Assembly: GCA_964621785.1 (NCBI GenBank)
Contig: CAZUPD010000001.1
Coordinates: 62,001-126,000 of the forward strand
DNA from: JACKDW01 sp964621785
Lineage (GTDB): Bacteria > Myxococcota_A > Polyangia > Nannocystales > Nannocystaceae
DNA length: 64,000 bases
Direction: 5' to 3'
Each line of letters starts with the position of its first letter. Position 1 is the stretch's first letter. Below the pieces are notes generated by a model. That model saw only the letters and a program-made list of their open reading frames with translations, did not search any database and had not been told where the DNA came from. The position numbers were made by a program, and so were the translations under genes. Below, in pieces: positions 1-9,237 of this stretch.

Positions 1-271
1 CTGAATCGGAGTCCGAATCGGAGGTTGATTCTGAATCCGAGTCGGAATCCGAGTCGGTTGTGGCGTCCGTCGGACCCGCCGTGTCCGAGTCGCTGCCACT
101 CGGGTCCGTCATTGAGGTTGTCGTGGGAGGATCGCCGGTCGAGGTTGTGGGATCCGAGTCGGACGTTGTCGATGTTGTATCAGCATCTGTCTCCGTCGAA
201 GTCGCCTCGTCGCCGCCGCCACAGCCGACAGCGAGTGCGAGGCAAACGGACGCAGTGACGCGAGTGGCCAT
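1..271 (-). CDS. Lipoprotein with Ser/Asp/Thr-rich linker (5' part only)
   Basis: The gene runs leftward out of the window, so only about 90 N-terminal codons are present. The reading begins MATRVTASVCLALAVGC, a short signal peptide with a lipobox (AVGC), so the protein should be exported and lipid-anchored. After the Cys comes a low-complexity linker of Asp, Ser and Thr ending in (SD)n repeats, as in the other lipoproteins of this window. No functional domain is visible in the part present. The ATG at 271 is the only start that gives a signal peptide. Lipoprotein assignment is seen in sequence; the function is unknown. Confidence 0.7.
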   Translation of the reverse strand, partial: MATRVTASVCLALAVGCGGGDEATSTETDADTTSTTSDSDPTTSTGDPPTTTSMTDPSGSDSDTAGPTDATTDSDSDSDSESTSDSDSDS

Positions 272-359
272 GGAAAATCGAGAAGATTGCCTAAGGAAAT
301 GTTGTTTCATGTCGTCCTCTGCCGTTGAAGAATCTCGAGGCCTGGCGGTCTCTTTTTGT

Positions 360-379
360 ACATGTCTTTTAGGTCATGT
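360..379. promoter_or_regulatory. Possible operator: imperfect palindrome ACATGT-TCTTTTA-CATGT type, site 1
   Basis: This lies in the 334-bp divergent gap between the partial lipoprotein (start 271, minus) and the P450 (start 606, plus). ACATG and CATGT arms flank a TCTTTTA core. The same core and arms recur at 9033-9052 and, less exactly, at 29473-29492, each time in a gap before a gene. I see no tRNA, small ORF or convincing terminator elsewhere in this gap. Confidence 0.3.
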
Positions 380-605
380 TTTGACTGGCGTAAATGGTGC
401 GACATCCCCTACCCAATGTCACCGATGTCCAGATGTGTGTTCAAAATATTGATGATGCAATCAAATGGCCACCTTCCTGTGACGGCTCGTCGGCCGACGG
501 CGAGGTCTGCATCCGTTGTGTACGAGCGACACAGCGCCTCCGTGCGCGACAGAGCCTCTGGATTTGGCGTTCGTACTGACGACAACGGCGTTTGCATTGT
601 CCATA

Positions 606-1952
606 ATGGGCCCGATGCGAGCCCCCGGACCTCATCTTTTCCAGTTCGCCCGCGGTGTACGTCGCCACGGTTTTCTCGACTACATCGGGGAGCTGTGGCG
701 CCAGCACGGGGACTTTTTCCAAGTGCGTCTGGGCTGGCGCACGCTGAACTTCGCCATGCATCCGGACGCTGTGGAGCATGTACAAATCAGTCACAAGAAG
801 GGGTACGCCAAGCTCCACAGTTATGAGCCCCTGCGCAAATATCTGATCGGCAACGGCATCGTCGCCAGTCGCGGTGAGCTGTGGCGACGACAGCGAAAGT
901 TGATGGCGCCATTTTACACACCTAAGGGGATTGCGTCCTACGCTGGCATGATGATCCAAGAGGGCGAACGGTTTGCGCAACGCTGGGCGGAGCTTGCTGG
1001 GAGCGGTCGGGAGGTCGACATTGCCGAGGAGATGACCGTGGTGACAGCTAGCGTCATCCTCAAGGCGATGTTTAGTTCGGAAACCATCGAGTCGATCAAC
1101 CAGATGAAGGATGCGGTTGAGACGTTGCTCGACTACATCAACGTGCGTTTGGTACGTCCGCAGTTTCCCGCGTGGGTGCCGACCGCACGCAACCGCAAGT
1201 ACAGGGCCACCCGCAACATGGTGCATGGCTCCATCACCTCGCTCATCGAACACCGGCGCAGCCTCCCGGAATCGCAATGGCCCGACGACCTGCTGTCGCG
1301 GATGATGAAAGCGCGTGACGAGGACACCGGCGAGCCGATGTCGGAAGTGCTGTTGCGCGACGAGTCTCTCACAACGTTTTTTGCCGGCTATGAGACGACG
1401 GCGCGGACCATGACGTTCGCGTGGTTTGCGTTGGCGACCAATCCACTGGTCGCCTCGCGTCTCGGCGAGGAACTCGATCGCGTACTCGGTGGTCAGGCAC
1501 CGACGGTCGAATCGCTACGGAAGTTGCCGTACACACTCCAAGTTGTCAAAGAAGTCCTACGACTGTATCCCGCGGCTCCCTTTTACATCCGCGACGCTGT
1601 GGTCGCCGATCGGTTCGGGGACTTCGACATACCGGCCGGTGCCTCGATCATGCTCTCGCCCTACTATACGCACCGACACCCGGCGTTTTGGACCAACCCC
1701 GAGGTGTTTGACCCGGACCGCTGGACGCCGGAACGCGAGGCTGCGCGCCATCGGTATGCCTACCACCCATTCGCGGCAGGGCAACGTACATGTATCGGCA
1801 ATAACTTTTCCCTGCTCGAGACACATCTCCTGCTCGCCTCGCTGGCGCAGCGTTTTTCGCCAAGGTTGCGGGACGGCTACACGCCCCGGTGGGAGATGCG
1901 GGGGACGCTGACCTTGGCCGACGGGTTGCCGATGGTCGTCTGTCGACGTTGA
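606..1952 (+). CDS. Cytochrome P450
   Basis: A heme-thiolate monooxygenase of 448 residues. The hallmarks are all present: I-helix oxygen-activation motif AGYETT (about residues 260-265), the ExxR pair in KEVLR (316-319), the FDPDRW meander motif, and the heme-ligand loop FAAGQRTCIG with Cys near 396. The form (AGxET, FDPDRW) is typical of CYP102/CYP4-like families that hydroxylate fatty acids or hydrophobic substrates; the actual substrate cannot be read. No ferredoxin or reductase gene is adjacent, so electrons must come from elsewhere. The ATG at 606 is preferred over a TTG 90 bp upstream, whose extra residues are hydrophobic and unlike the family. cutA follows 27 bp downstream. Confidence 0.93.
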   Translation: MGPMRAPGPHLFQFARGVRRHGFLDYIGELWRQHGDFFQVRLGWRTLNFAMHPDAVEHVQISHKKGYAKLHSYEPLRKYLIGNGIVASRGELWRRQRKLMAPFYTPKGIASYAGMMIQEGERFAQRWAELAGSGREVDIAEEMTVVTASVILKAMFSSETIESINQMKDAVETLLDYINVRLVRPQFPAWVPTARNRKYRATRNMVHGSITSLIEHRRSLPESQWPDDLLSRMMKARDEDTGEPMSEVLLRDESLTTFFAGYETTARTMTFAWFALATNPLVASRLGEELDRVLGGQAPTVESLRKLPYTLQVVKEVLRLYPAAPFYIRDAVVADRFGDFDIPAGASIMLSPYYTHRHPAFWTNPEVFDPDRWTPEREAARHRYAYHPFAAGQRTCIGNNFSLLETHLLLASLAQRFSPRLRDGYTPRWEMRGTLTLADGLPMVVCRR

Positions 1953-1979
1953 GTACGATCGACGTGTGGTGCTACAACC

Positions 1980-2330
1980 ATGCGCATGCCCGCACAGCCG
2001 GTCCTCGTGTTCTGTACGGTTCCCGATCCACAGCTCGCGGCCCGGTTTGCCCGCGAGTTGGTCGAGCAACGCTTGGCGGCCGGGGTCGCCATCGTCGAGC
2101 GTGTCCGATCGATCTATCGCTGGCGCGGCACCATTTACGACCGGCCCGAGGCGCAGTTGGTGATCAAAACGACCCGCGGGCGGGTCGGCAGCTTGCAGAC
2201 ATGGATCGCCACCCATCATCCCTACGAGGTCCCGGAGGTGATGGTGGTCGAGGTTGCTGACGCTGCGCCGGACTATCTACGCTGGCTCGTTGCCGAGACG
2301 TCTCCGGCGCAGGCCCAACAGCAGCGTTAG
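1980..2330 (+). CDS. cutA: CutA-type divalent ion tolerance protein
   Basis: A 116-residue protein that matches the CutA1 family along its whole length: CTVPD near the N-terminus, the LVEQRLAAGVAIV helix and strand, SIYRWRG, a KTTRGR segment and the HPYEVPEV motif, ending in YLRWL. CutA proteins are small trimeric cytoplasmic proteins linked to copper and other divalent-ion tolerance, though their biochemical role is debated. The position normally holding Cys in the family (RLAACVNI) is Gly here (RLAAGVAI), a known kind of variation. It probably shares a transcript with the P450. Its last 54 bp overlap, antisense, the end of the M23 peptidase gene. Confidence 0.92.
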   Translation: MRMPAQPVLVFCTVPDPQLAARFARELVEQRLAAGVAIVERVRSIYRWRGTIYDRPEAQLVIKTTRGRVGSLQTWIATHHPYEVPEVMVVEVADAAPDYLRWLVAETSPAQAQQQR

Positions 2331-3773
2331 CGCGAACACAGAACCTCCAAGTGGCACGCGCCCGTTCGTGTCGCACGCACACCCTTCGTCTGTTTCGGAA
2401 CCGTAGTCCGGGGGCAACGCACTGTCGGGACCTGGGCCAGTCCCGCTCGAAGTCATTGTAGAAGCATTATCCGTGGTCGAGCTGGTGGGGGAATCACTGT
2501 CTGTCGATACATCCACGGAGTCACCTGACTCCGTGTCATCGGAATCATCGCTCGTCCCGCTATCATCGGTCGTCGTCTCGGGCGCGGGCAGGGGGTAGAG
2601 GTCGCCTTCAAACAACAGTCGAAGATCGCCACCGCCCCATGTCTGCTTGTCGTCGACATTGTTGGGTGGGGCGTCATAGCCGACCTTTTCGTAGACGTTG
2701 TCGACATGGGCGACGTAGTAGGCCGCCTGCGCGTGGGTATCGGGGAGTGTTTCGACTTCCGGTTGCAGCGTGAGCACCACGCGTTTGCTCTCCCCCGGAC
2801 TCAGGGGGCCAAGTTCGAGGAAAAATTCTGTTCCGAGTTGGTCTGGCGGAAGGTTTTCGGGAAACTCGTTGCTGTCGTTCGGGCACCAATCTCCACCACA
2901 GCTGTTGTCCATCCAGTTGTCGAGGATCTGCCAGTTCGCCACCGACCAGTGCGAGCTGAGCTCAAACCCGGCGCGGACACCAAACGCGACGGCCGTGTTT
3001 TCGGTTCCGTTTGTAAGTGTATAGGCAACATTTATTGTTTGGTCGAGATAGGCGTCGAAAATTTCCGCCGAGTTGCCCTCGGGATTGAAGTCGGGGTCTT
3101 GCCCCTCGATGGGTTCGACACTCGCGTCGAGGCTGAGTGCAGGCCAGGGGATGACAACATCGGCACAGGACGCTCCGGGCAGGTCGTTGTATGCACCTTG
3201 ATCGATCCAGTCGCCGGGGCCGGGCGAGCAGGGGCCGTCAAAGGGATCGCGGATCGAGCCGTAGTCGGCATTTCCCCGCATCTCGAAGTGGAGGTGGGGT
3301 CCGGTTGAATTCCCGCTCGAGCCGACGAGGCCGATCGGCTGTCCACAGGCGACTTCGTCACCTTCGCCGACCATCACCGACCACGTTTTGAGGTGGGCGT
3401 AGAGCGTGCGGGTACCGTCTGGATGGGCGATCTTGATGTGGTTTCCCCAACCGCCGCCGCCTCCACAGTTTCCGGACATACACATATCGGACTCGCCATC
3501 GTGGGTCACTTCGACGGTGCCGGCCGCCGCCGCGAGTACCGGACGACCCTCGGCCATCGCCGACCATGAACCCAAAATCGCAAAGTCTGTGCCTTTGTGA
3601 CCCGAGTAGGTGTTCCCTCCGCAATTCCAATCGCTGACACCACCCTGGTCAAAGTAGGAGGTTACCACCCAGCCGTAGTCCTTGTCACCCGGGTACGATA
3701 CCGGCTCGGCACGCGCACTGACGGGTGTCAGGGTGAGGGCAAGAAACATGTAGCAGCAAATTTTACGGGACAT
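2277..3773 (-). CDS. Secreted M23-family metallopeptidase with MYXO-CTERM-like tail
   Basis: A 498-residue exported protein. A signal peptide (MSRKICCYMFLALTLTPVSARA) is followed by an M23/LytM peptidase domain, about residues 25-210. The first zinc ligands appear in GHKGTDF, the HxH in GPHLHFEM, and the substrate-side His in YAHLK. The middle 220 residues are probably beta-rich. A Ser/Asp/Thr linker leads to a C-terminal Cys-containing segment, a hydrophobic helix and an RRRR tail, the layout of the MYXO-CTERM sorting signal used for surface anchoring. M23 enzymes cut peptidoglycan cross-bridges or Gly-rich peptides; the target here is unknown. The start at 3773 is chosen because it overlaps the upstream lipoprotein stop (TGATG), implying translational coupling. 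Confidence 0.88.
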   Translation of the reverse strand: MSRKICCYMFLALTLTPVSARAEPVSYPGDKDYGWVVTSYFDQGGVSDWNCGGNTYSGHKGTDFAILGSWSAMAEGRPVLAAAAGTVEVTHDGESDMCMSGNCGGGGGWGNHIKIAHPDGTRTLYAHLKTWSVMVGEGDEVACGQPIGLVGSSGNSTGPHLHFEMRGNADYGSIRDPFDGPCSPGPGDWIDQGAYNDLPGASCADVVIPWPALSLDASVEPIEGQDPDFNPEGNSAEIFDAYLDQTINVAYTLTNGTENTAVAFGVRAGFELSSHWSVANWQILDNWMDNSCGGDWCPNDSNEFPENLPPDQLGTEFFLELGPLSPGESKRVVLTLQPEVETLPDTHAQAAYYVAHVDNVYEKVGYDAPPNNVDDKQTWGGGDLRLLFEGDLYPLPAPETTTDDSGTSDDSDDTESGDSVDVSTDSDSPTSSTTDNASTMTSSGTGPGPDSALPPDYGSETDEGCACDTNGRVPLGGSVFALTLLLGLRRRRLGNEPA

Positions 3774-4486
3774 CACCGAACCTCCGCGAGCGGCAGCGGG
3801 AGACGGACGGGTCCGTCGGCGCTGGTGTACTGAACACTCGAGTTGGTCCACTCGAGGTTGGCTGGAAATCCCGGGGGACTGACAAACCCATCGGGTTTTT
3901 TCCCGGGTGAATAGGCGAGATTGTGGTTGGCGAGCAGATGCACCTGTGTCGTGTCGAGCTCGACCACGGCCAGGACAGGTAATTCATCCACAAGTGTCAC
4001 GGCCACCCATCGGCAGCTCGGATCGAGCCCGAGGACACGGTCGAGCCTGTGGTGGGCAAGCGGGACCTGCGAGGGCGTCCGGCCTTCGGCGAGCCACAGT
4101 GTGCGCTGACTGGGGTCGCCGTGGGTACGTGCAAATACAATTTTTTGAGGCGTTGTCGCACACCCCGCGAGCCCGCGGGGGACTGCTTCGGCGATCACCT
4201 CGAGCGCACCCGGAGGCCCGACCCGCAACGTGCCGGTCCAATCAGACTCTGCCGAGGGTTCGACGACTGCCAGCCACGAGTTGTCAGCAGCAGCCCATCC
4301 GTCGAGCACTGGACCGAGCGCATGACCCTCGATCTGAAAGTCCTCGGTCACCCGACCGTCGCCCGCGCGGAGCTCGAAACTTGCGGAATGCTGCAATGGG
4401 GGCGAATCACACCCAGGAGTTACGCCAACGATACAAAGAGCGGCAATCAGCCTGCAAAAACATCTGTGCACAGCTGGTATGTACAT
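3773..4486 (-). CDS. Lipoprotein of unknown function, coupled to the M23 peptidase
   Basis: A 237-residue protein. The start at 4486 gives a signal peptide with lipobox VTPGC, while longer reading frames upstream give Arg-rich non-signal sequence. No known domain is recognised; the body has alternating hydrophobic strands and could be a partial beta-propeller (repeated W-LAV / W-VAV segments). Its stop overlaps the start codon of the M23 peptidase gene by one base, so the two are almost certainly one operon. It may be an accessory of the peptidase, which is inference. Confidence 0.72.
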   Translation of the reverse strand: MYIPAVHRCFCRLIAALCIVGVTPGCDSPPLQHSASFELRAGDGRVTEDFQIEGHALGPVLDGWAAADNSWLAVVEPSAESDWTGTLRVGPPGALEVIAEAVPRGLAGCATTPQKIVFARTHGDPSQRTLWLAEGRTPSQVPLAHHRLDRVLGLDPSCRWVAVTLVDELPVLAVVELDTTQVHLLANHNLAYSPGKKPDGFVSPPGFPANLEWTNSSVQYTSADGPVRLPLPLAEVR

Positions 4487-4784
4487 GAAGTTTGAGAACG
4501 AGGGCAAGTGCACGTGACTGGAGAGGTCTTCGATTGTGGCCGTGCTTGTATATAAAAATGTAGCTGCGGGCTCCCAACAAGCGATCGGTCGCCGCGACAA
4601 CCATCGGGGTCGCCGGGTGAAGCAAAAACCGGCTGACCGAATCCGTGGTGTTGTCGCCAATCCGCGCGTTTCGATGCCGCGGCGAGTCGACCAACTTGTC
4701 TGTTTTCGCGCAAAAAGACGTGTTTGCTTCTTTCCTGAGCCGAGCTCGCAAGCACCGGCATCGGGATCGCGGTAGACTACGGCG

Positions 4785-5735
4785 GTGCAACTCGATGTAT
4801 CACCATTGATCACCCGTCTTCTGCAGGCGCGTCACGTCCTGTTGGCCGGGGCAGGCGGAGGCTTTGATGTGCTCGGGGCTGTTCCCCTGTGGCACCTTCT
4901 GCGGCGGGCCGGCAAGCGGGCGACCTTTGCCAACCTGTCGTTTACAGATCTGCGCGAGACGGGGCCGCGACCGCTGCATCCCGCGATGGTTGAGGTGACG
5001 GCGTCGAGTCCCGGGCCGAAATACTACTTTCCCGAGCGGACACTGTGTCGTTGGTATCAAAGCCAGGGCGAGGAGCTCTCGGTGTATTGCTTTGAAAAGA
5101 CGGGTGTGCATCCCCTGGCACAGGCGTTTGCCAAACTGGTCGAACATATCGATGCAGATGCAATCGTCCTGTGCGACGGCGGGACCGATATCCTGATGCG
5201 CGGCGACGAGGCCGGGCTCGGGACACCCGCGGAAGATATCACGAGCCTCCTCGCAGCCCAACAAGCGCCGGTCTCCAACAAGATTGTGGTATGCATCGGG
5301 TTCGGCGTCGATAGGTTCCACGGGGTCTGCCATGCGCACTTCCTCGAAAACGTGGCGGCCCTCCAGCGCGAGGGGGGGTTTTTGGGGATGTTGTCACTGT
5401 TGCCCCAGATGCCCGAGGCCAAGCATTATCTCGAAGCAGTTGCTTATGCACAAAGATATACAGTTTCGCGACCGAGTATCGTCCACGGATCGATCGCGTC
5501 GGCGGTCAAGGGGGACTACGGCGATGTCCACTGCACCGAACGCACCCGCGGGAGCGAGTTGTGGATCAATCCGTTGATGAGCACCTACTTCGGGTTTGAT
5601 CTCGATTCCGTGGCCGACCGACTACTCTATGGCGATCCGCTGCTCGACACCGAAACGATCTACGAGGTCGTGGCGGCGCTCGAACTGTTCCGCAGCCGGC
5701 GTGTCCGCAAGTCGTGGAAGTCAATTCCAGTGTAA
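4785..5735 (+). CDS. DUF1152-family protein
   Basis: A 316-residue cytoplasmic protein. The start is GTG at 4785, just after a short divergent gap with the lipoprotein gene. The N-terminal HVLLAGAGGGFDVLGAVPL resembles the nucleotide-binding-like opening of the DUF1152 family, and an acidic DGGTDILMRGDE motif follows near residue 130. Members are found scattered in bacteria and archaea without an assigned reaction. The gene stands alone; the gamma-glutamyltransferase starts about 100 bp later on the same strand. A TGTAACTACA palindrome overlaps the stop codon region (5731-5740). Confidence 0.75.
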   Translation: MQLDVSPLITRLLQARHVLLAGAGGGFDVLGAVPLWHLLRRAGKRATFANLSFTDLRETGPRPLHPAMVEVTASSPGPKYYFPERTLCRWYQSQGEELSVYCFEKTGVHPLAQAFAKLVEHIDADAIVLCDGGTDILMRGDEAGLGTPAEDITSLLAAQQAPVSNKIVVCIGFGVDRFHGVCHAHFLENVAALQREGGFLGMLSLLPQMPEAKHYLEAVAYAQRYTVSRPSIVHGSIASAVKGDYGDVHCTERTRGSELWINPLMSTYFGFDLDSVADRLLYGDPLLDTETIYEVVAALELFRSRRVRKSWKSIPV

Positions 5736-5831
5736 CTACATGAGAGGGCGGTTTTTGCCAGGGGTACGCCCGCTCGGAGAGACTGGGCGGAAACCTGCCG
5801 TCCACGGGCGGTAAGTGGTACGTTGCTGGCC

Positions 5832-7700
5832 ATGCCCCGCCTCCCACATTCCCTCGCGGTCCTCCTGTCCCTCGGATTGGCTGTTGCGAGCTGTCGCCAG
5901 CAAACGCCCGTCGTCAGCGAGCCAGTCGAGTCAAAAACCCAGACCGAGACACCGGAGATCCACAGCGGGCCGGACGACGGCGGAGCTGGTCGGGTCGAGG
6001 CGACGGCCGATGGGTATGCGGTCGGCACCCATGGGGCGGTGACGAGTGCCGAAGCAAATGCTAGCGACATCGGTCTCGCTATCTTAAAAAAGGGTGGGAA
6101 TGCGGTCGATGCCGCAATCGCGGTTGGTTTCGCTTTGGGTGTCACCCATCCGACCGCGGGCAACATCGGCGGCGGTGGATTCATGGTGGTACGTCTCCCC
6201 GACGCTTCGGCCCATGCCCTCGACTATCGCGAGATGGCCCCGGGGGCAGCTAGTCGCGACATGTACCTCGATGCCAAGGGCGACGTGACCTCCGACAGTC
6301 GGTTGGGGCCGCGAGCTGCAGGGATTCCCGGTGTGGTCGCAGGGTTTGCTCGCGCCCACCAACTGTGGGGAACCATGCCGTGGGCCGATCTGGTCACACC
6401 GGCAGTCGCTCTCGCCCGCGACGGCTGGATCCTCGACCGATTTCATGCCGAAGATTTGGCCTGGGGCAGCAAACGCATGCGGGCCTATCTCGATGAGCTC
6501 AAGGCACGTAAGCCGGCGGCAGCGGACAAACCGCGGCATCAAAAGCTCATCGCGGCAGTGGAGCAGACCTTGGCGACCTTCCAAAAACCCGATGGGTCGG
6601 ACTACACCGAAGGTGAACGCTGGCAACAGCCGGCGTTGGCTGCCACCTTGGAGAAAATCGCTACACGTGGTCCCGAAGCTTTTTACAAAGGTCCCTTGGC
6701 AAAAACGATGGCCACCGAAGTTCAGGCAATGGGAGGACTTTGGACCGAGCAGGACCTCACGGCCTATGTCGCAATCGATCGACAACCGTTGCAGTTCGAC
6801 TACCACGGTCACAGTATCATCACGATGCCACCTCCGTCGGCGGGAGGAGTTGTTCTGCGTCAGATCTTAGGTGCCAGCGAAGCGCTCGAGCTCGCGTCAC
6901 TCGGGTGGGATACATCCGAGCGCATGCATTTGTATGTCGAAGCACTCCGGAGGACCTACGCCGATCGCAACCTTCTGCTCGGCGATCCTGACTTCATCAA
7001 TATCCCGATGAAAACCCTTCTCGACGTCAGTTATGTCAACAAACGTATGTCAGACATCGACCGAACCAAGGCGACACCTTCGAACCAGGTCGGTGCGGGG
7101 GTCGAGTATCGCGAGTCACCACAGACCACCCATTTTTCGGTTGTCGATAGCAAGGGTACAGCGGTTTCAAATACCTACACTCTCAACGGAGGGTTTGGTG
7201 CCAAGGTACAGATCCCCGGCACAGGTGTGACGCTCAACAATGAGATGGATGATTTTACGGCGAAGGTCGGGGCACCTAATATGTTTGGACTGATCCAGGG
7301 GCCGCAAAACTCGATTGCACCGAAAAAGCGTATGTTGAGCAGCATGACACCGACCATCGTGACCAAGAACGAGAAGGTGCGTGCAGTTGTCGGCTCCCCT
7401 GGAGGGCCGACGATTACCACCACGGTCGTACAGATCGTGATGCAGCTGATTGACCACAAGCGCTCGATCGCAGAGGCTGTGTCCGCCACCCGACTGCACC
7501 ATCAATGGCAACCCGATATGATTTGGTACGAGGAGGACCTCGATCCGAAGCATATCGATGCTCTCCGTGCGCGCGGGCACGACATGAAAACACGGGGGCG
7601 CATCGGGCATGCGAACTGTATTGAGATTGTCGAAGAGACAGGTGAAATGCGAGCTGTCGCGGATGTGACCCGAGACGGAGGGAAGGCGAGTGCCTACTGA
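5832..7700 (+). CDS. ggt: Gamma-glutamyltransferase, lipoprotein form
   Basis: A 622-residue N-terminal nucleophile hydrolase. It matches gamma-glutamyltranspeptidase from GAVTSAEANASDIGL through the glutathione-site segments GGGGFMVV and DYREMAP to the autocleavage site QTTHFSVVD. The first Thr of that TTH (about residue 432) should become the N-terminal catalytic Thr of the small subunit. TYTLNGGFGAK, MLSSMTPT and GSPGGP complete the active site. It hydrolyses or transfers the gamma-glutamyl group of glutathione. The start at ATG 5832 gives a signal peptide with lipobox VASC, so the enzyme is probably lipid-anchored in the periplasm rather than soluble. The TTG 9 bp upstream is less likely as start. 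Confidence 0.93.
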   Translation: MPRLPHSLAVLLSLGLAVASCRQQTPVVSEPVESKTQTETPEIHSGPDDGGAGRVEATADGYAVGTHGAVTSAEANASDIGLAILKKGGNAVDAAIAVGFALGVTHPTAGNIGGGGFMVVRLPDASAHALDYREMAPGAASRDMYLDAKGDVTSDSRLGPRAAGIPGVVAGFARAHQLWGTMPWADLVTPAVALARDGWILDRFHAEDLAWGSKRMRAYLDELKARKPAAADKPRHQKLIAAVEQTLATFQKPDGSDYTEGERWQQPALAATLEKIATRGPEAFYKGPLAKTMATEVQAMGGLWTEQDLTAYVAIDRQPLQFDYHGHSIITMPPPSAGGVVLRQILGASEALELASLGWDTSERMHLYVEALRRTYADRNLLLGDPDFINIPMKTLLDVSYVNKRMSDIDRTKATPSNQVGAGVEYRESPQTTHFSVVDSKGTAVSNTYTLNGGFGAKVQIPGTGVTLNNEMDDFTAKVGAPNMFGLIQGPQNSIAPKKRMLSSMTPTIVTKNEKVRAVVGSPGGPTITTTVVQIVMQLIDHKRSIAEAVSATRLHHQWQPDMIWYEEDLDPKHIDALRARGHDMKTRGRIGHANCIEIVEETGEMRAVADVTRDGGKASAY

Positions 7701-7841
7701 GGGAGGCCCTCAACACTGCTTTCGGTCGATACGTGCCGCAGACAAGATGTGCCTACAATAAAATGTCACGGCCGTTGCCCAAGCCGGCGGGCCCGCGACG
7801 TTGATGGCCGGCTGCGGTGGGCAAGCCGAGCTGGCGCGGGG

Positions 7842-8978
7842 CTACGGGACGGCGGCTGCACCCACGAAGTTGTCACCTTCGGCTGTGTAGTAGACAAGTG
7901 GGTCGCTGGCGACCAGCGTGCCGTTGGTGTAGGTGAACTTGAGGACAGCCCCATTGCTGTTGAGGGCATAGAGGTTGTTGTCGATCGCCGCGAGTCCGCG
8001 CAAGCGTTTGTACGCGGGCGAGACGTGTTCGATGAGCAGCATATCTTCGCCGATGGGATCGAGTAGCAAGATCGCGTCCTGCAGGTCGTAGTTGTTCGTC
8101 CCGGGGTTGACCGTCGCAAACAGCCCGGCTTCTTGCATCCACGCGATATCGCCGCTCATGACGTAGAAACTGAGCATGTCATACCCGGCGCCTTGGTGCG
8201 CAGGGTCGAATGCGAGGTCCAGCGAATACCACGTCCCGAGATTCGCCCCGAGCATGATCGGGGAGTCCGGCATATCCAGAAAAATTCCCGGTACCGCTGC
8301 GAGGCCTTGGGGCTCCTTGCCGACCGAAGTCAGATACCAACAGTTCCCATTGCTGGCATCACATGCATATACTTCCGCTTGAGTCGTCGCGATCATGACG
8401 CGGCATTCGTCGACCGCAAGTTCACGGACGTCGAGGTCGATTTGCGTGTCGGCATCGACGAGTGGCACCACGCCCATCGACATCGGTGGGTCACCGACTT
8501 TGACAATGTGCATCTCCTTTTCTGCGACGAGGTACAGGGTCTGTGTGGCGGCAAGTGCCCCGGGGCGGTCACCGTCGTCGGGAAATGGATCGCACGCGTC
8601 CGGAAGGCCGTCGTTGTCGCTATCCCCGTTTTCAGTATCGCCTTCAGTGGTCTCGGCTTCGGTGGTCTCGCCGTCCGTGGTCTCGCCGTCCGTGGTTGTC
8701 GGCTCAATAGTTGTGGGTGCAATGGTTGAGTCGGAGTCGGAGGGATCGATCGTGGTCGCGCTGTCGGTCGGTTCGTCTGTCGTTGGTCCGGATGTGGCCT
8801 GAGAGTCAGATTCCGAGCCTGTGATGTTGGTGGCGTCGGATGTGTCCGATGGGTTGTCGCTGGTGCTCGAACCGGCCGAAGTGGAGGCAGAAACGCCGAA
8901 GCCAGGGTTTTCGCGCGTACATCCGAGCGCCAGCAACGCGAGGCACAACCCCCCAACTCTGTGTACGTGGGTATTCAT
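7842..8978 (-). CDS. Lipoprotein with TSP3-type calcium repeat
   Basis: A 378-residue lipoprotein. The signal peptide ends in lipobox LALGC, followed by a linker of about 90 Ser/Thr/Asp/Glu residues with TTDGETT repeats. A single thrombospondin type-3-like calcium motif (DSDNDGLPDACDPFPDD) precedes a C-terminal domain of about 230 residues with repeated short strands (LYLVAE, VMIATT, LYALNS), suggesting a beta-propeller. The function is unknown. It faces the MepA-like gene across a 259-bp divergent gap. Confidence 0.78.
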   Translation of the reverse strand: MNTHVHRVGGLCLALLALGCTRENPGFGVSASTSAGSSTSDNPSDTSDATNITGSESDSQATSGPTTDEPTDSATTIDPSDSDSTIAPTTIEPTTTDGETTDGETTEAETTEGDTENGDSDNDGLPDACDPFPDDGDRPGALAATQTLYLVAEKEMHIVKVGDPPMSMGVVPLVDADTQIDLDVRELAVDECRVMIATTQAEVYACDASNGNCWYLTSVGKEPQGLAAVPGIFLDMPDSPIMLGANLGTWYSLDLAFDPAHQGAGYDMLSFYVMSGDIAWMQEAGLFATVNPGTNNYDLQDAILLLDPIGEDMLLIEHVSPAYKRLRGLAAIDNNLYALNSNGAVLKFTYTNGTLVASDPLVYYTAEGDNFVGAAAVP

Positions 8979-9032
8979 CCGACCAACCGAATCAACGGTA
9001 GCACGCCTTCAACCGGTGGAATGTAGAATTAA

Positions 9033-9052
9033 ACATGTCTTTTAAAACATGT
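9033..9052. promoter_or_regulatory. Possible operator, TCTTTTA palindrome site 2
   Basis: ACATGT and ACATGT arms flank CTTTTAAA, in the divergent gap between the TSP3 lipoprotein (start 8978, minus) and the GspC/MepA-like gene (start 9238, plus). It shares the first 12 bases with the site at 360-379. The rest of the gap (9053-9237) holds nothing I recognise. Confidence 0.3.
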
Positions 9053-9237
9053 TCTATGTGACTGTGTGACGGGATGGGCGGATCACGCGGGCAGGTCACG
9101 CAGATCACGGCAGGCAGACAATTGACACAATGTCACGGGCAGCTCGCCAGTGTGTCTGACTGTCCGTCAGGTGAATCTAAAGGCTCTAGAGATCAGATTT
9201 AATTTTTTGGACCAATGGTTGCATACTGAGTCTGGCG

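Noticed and set aside
385..400. TGGCGTA-N4-GTGCG before the P450 as a sigma-54 promoter
   Set aside because: GG-N10-GC spacing is right but both elements depart from consensus in several places, and there is no activator site nearby.
516..605. TTG start adding 30 residues to the P450
   Set aside because: The family does not need it, TTG is rare and no ribosome site is seen; ATG 606 is kept, though a membrane anchor cannot be fully excluded.
8567..8580. CCCCGGGG core at 8567-8580 as another activator palindrome
   Set aside because: Flanks do not match TGT/ACA and it lies in the middle of a coding region without a -24/-12 promoter.
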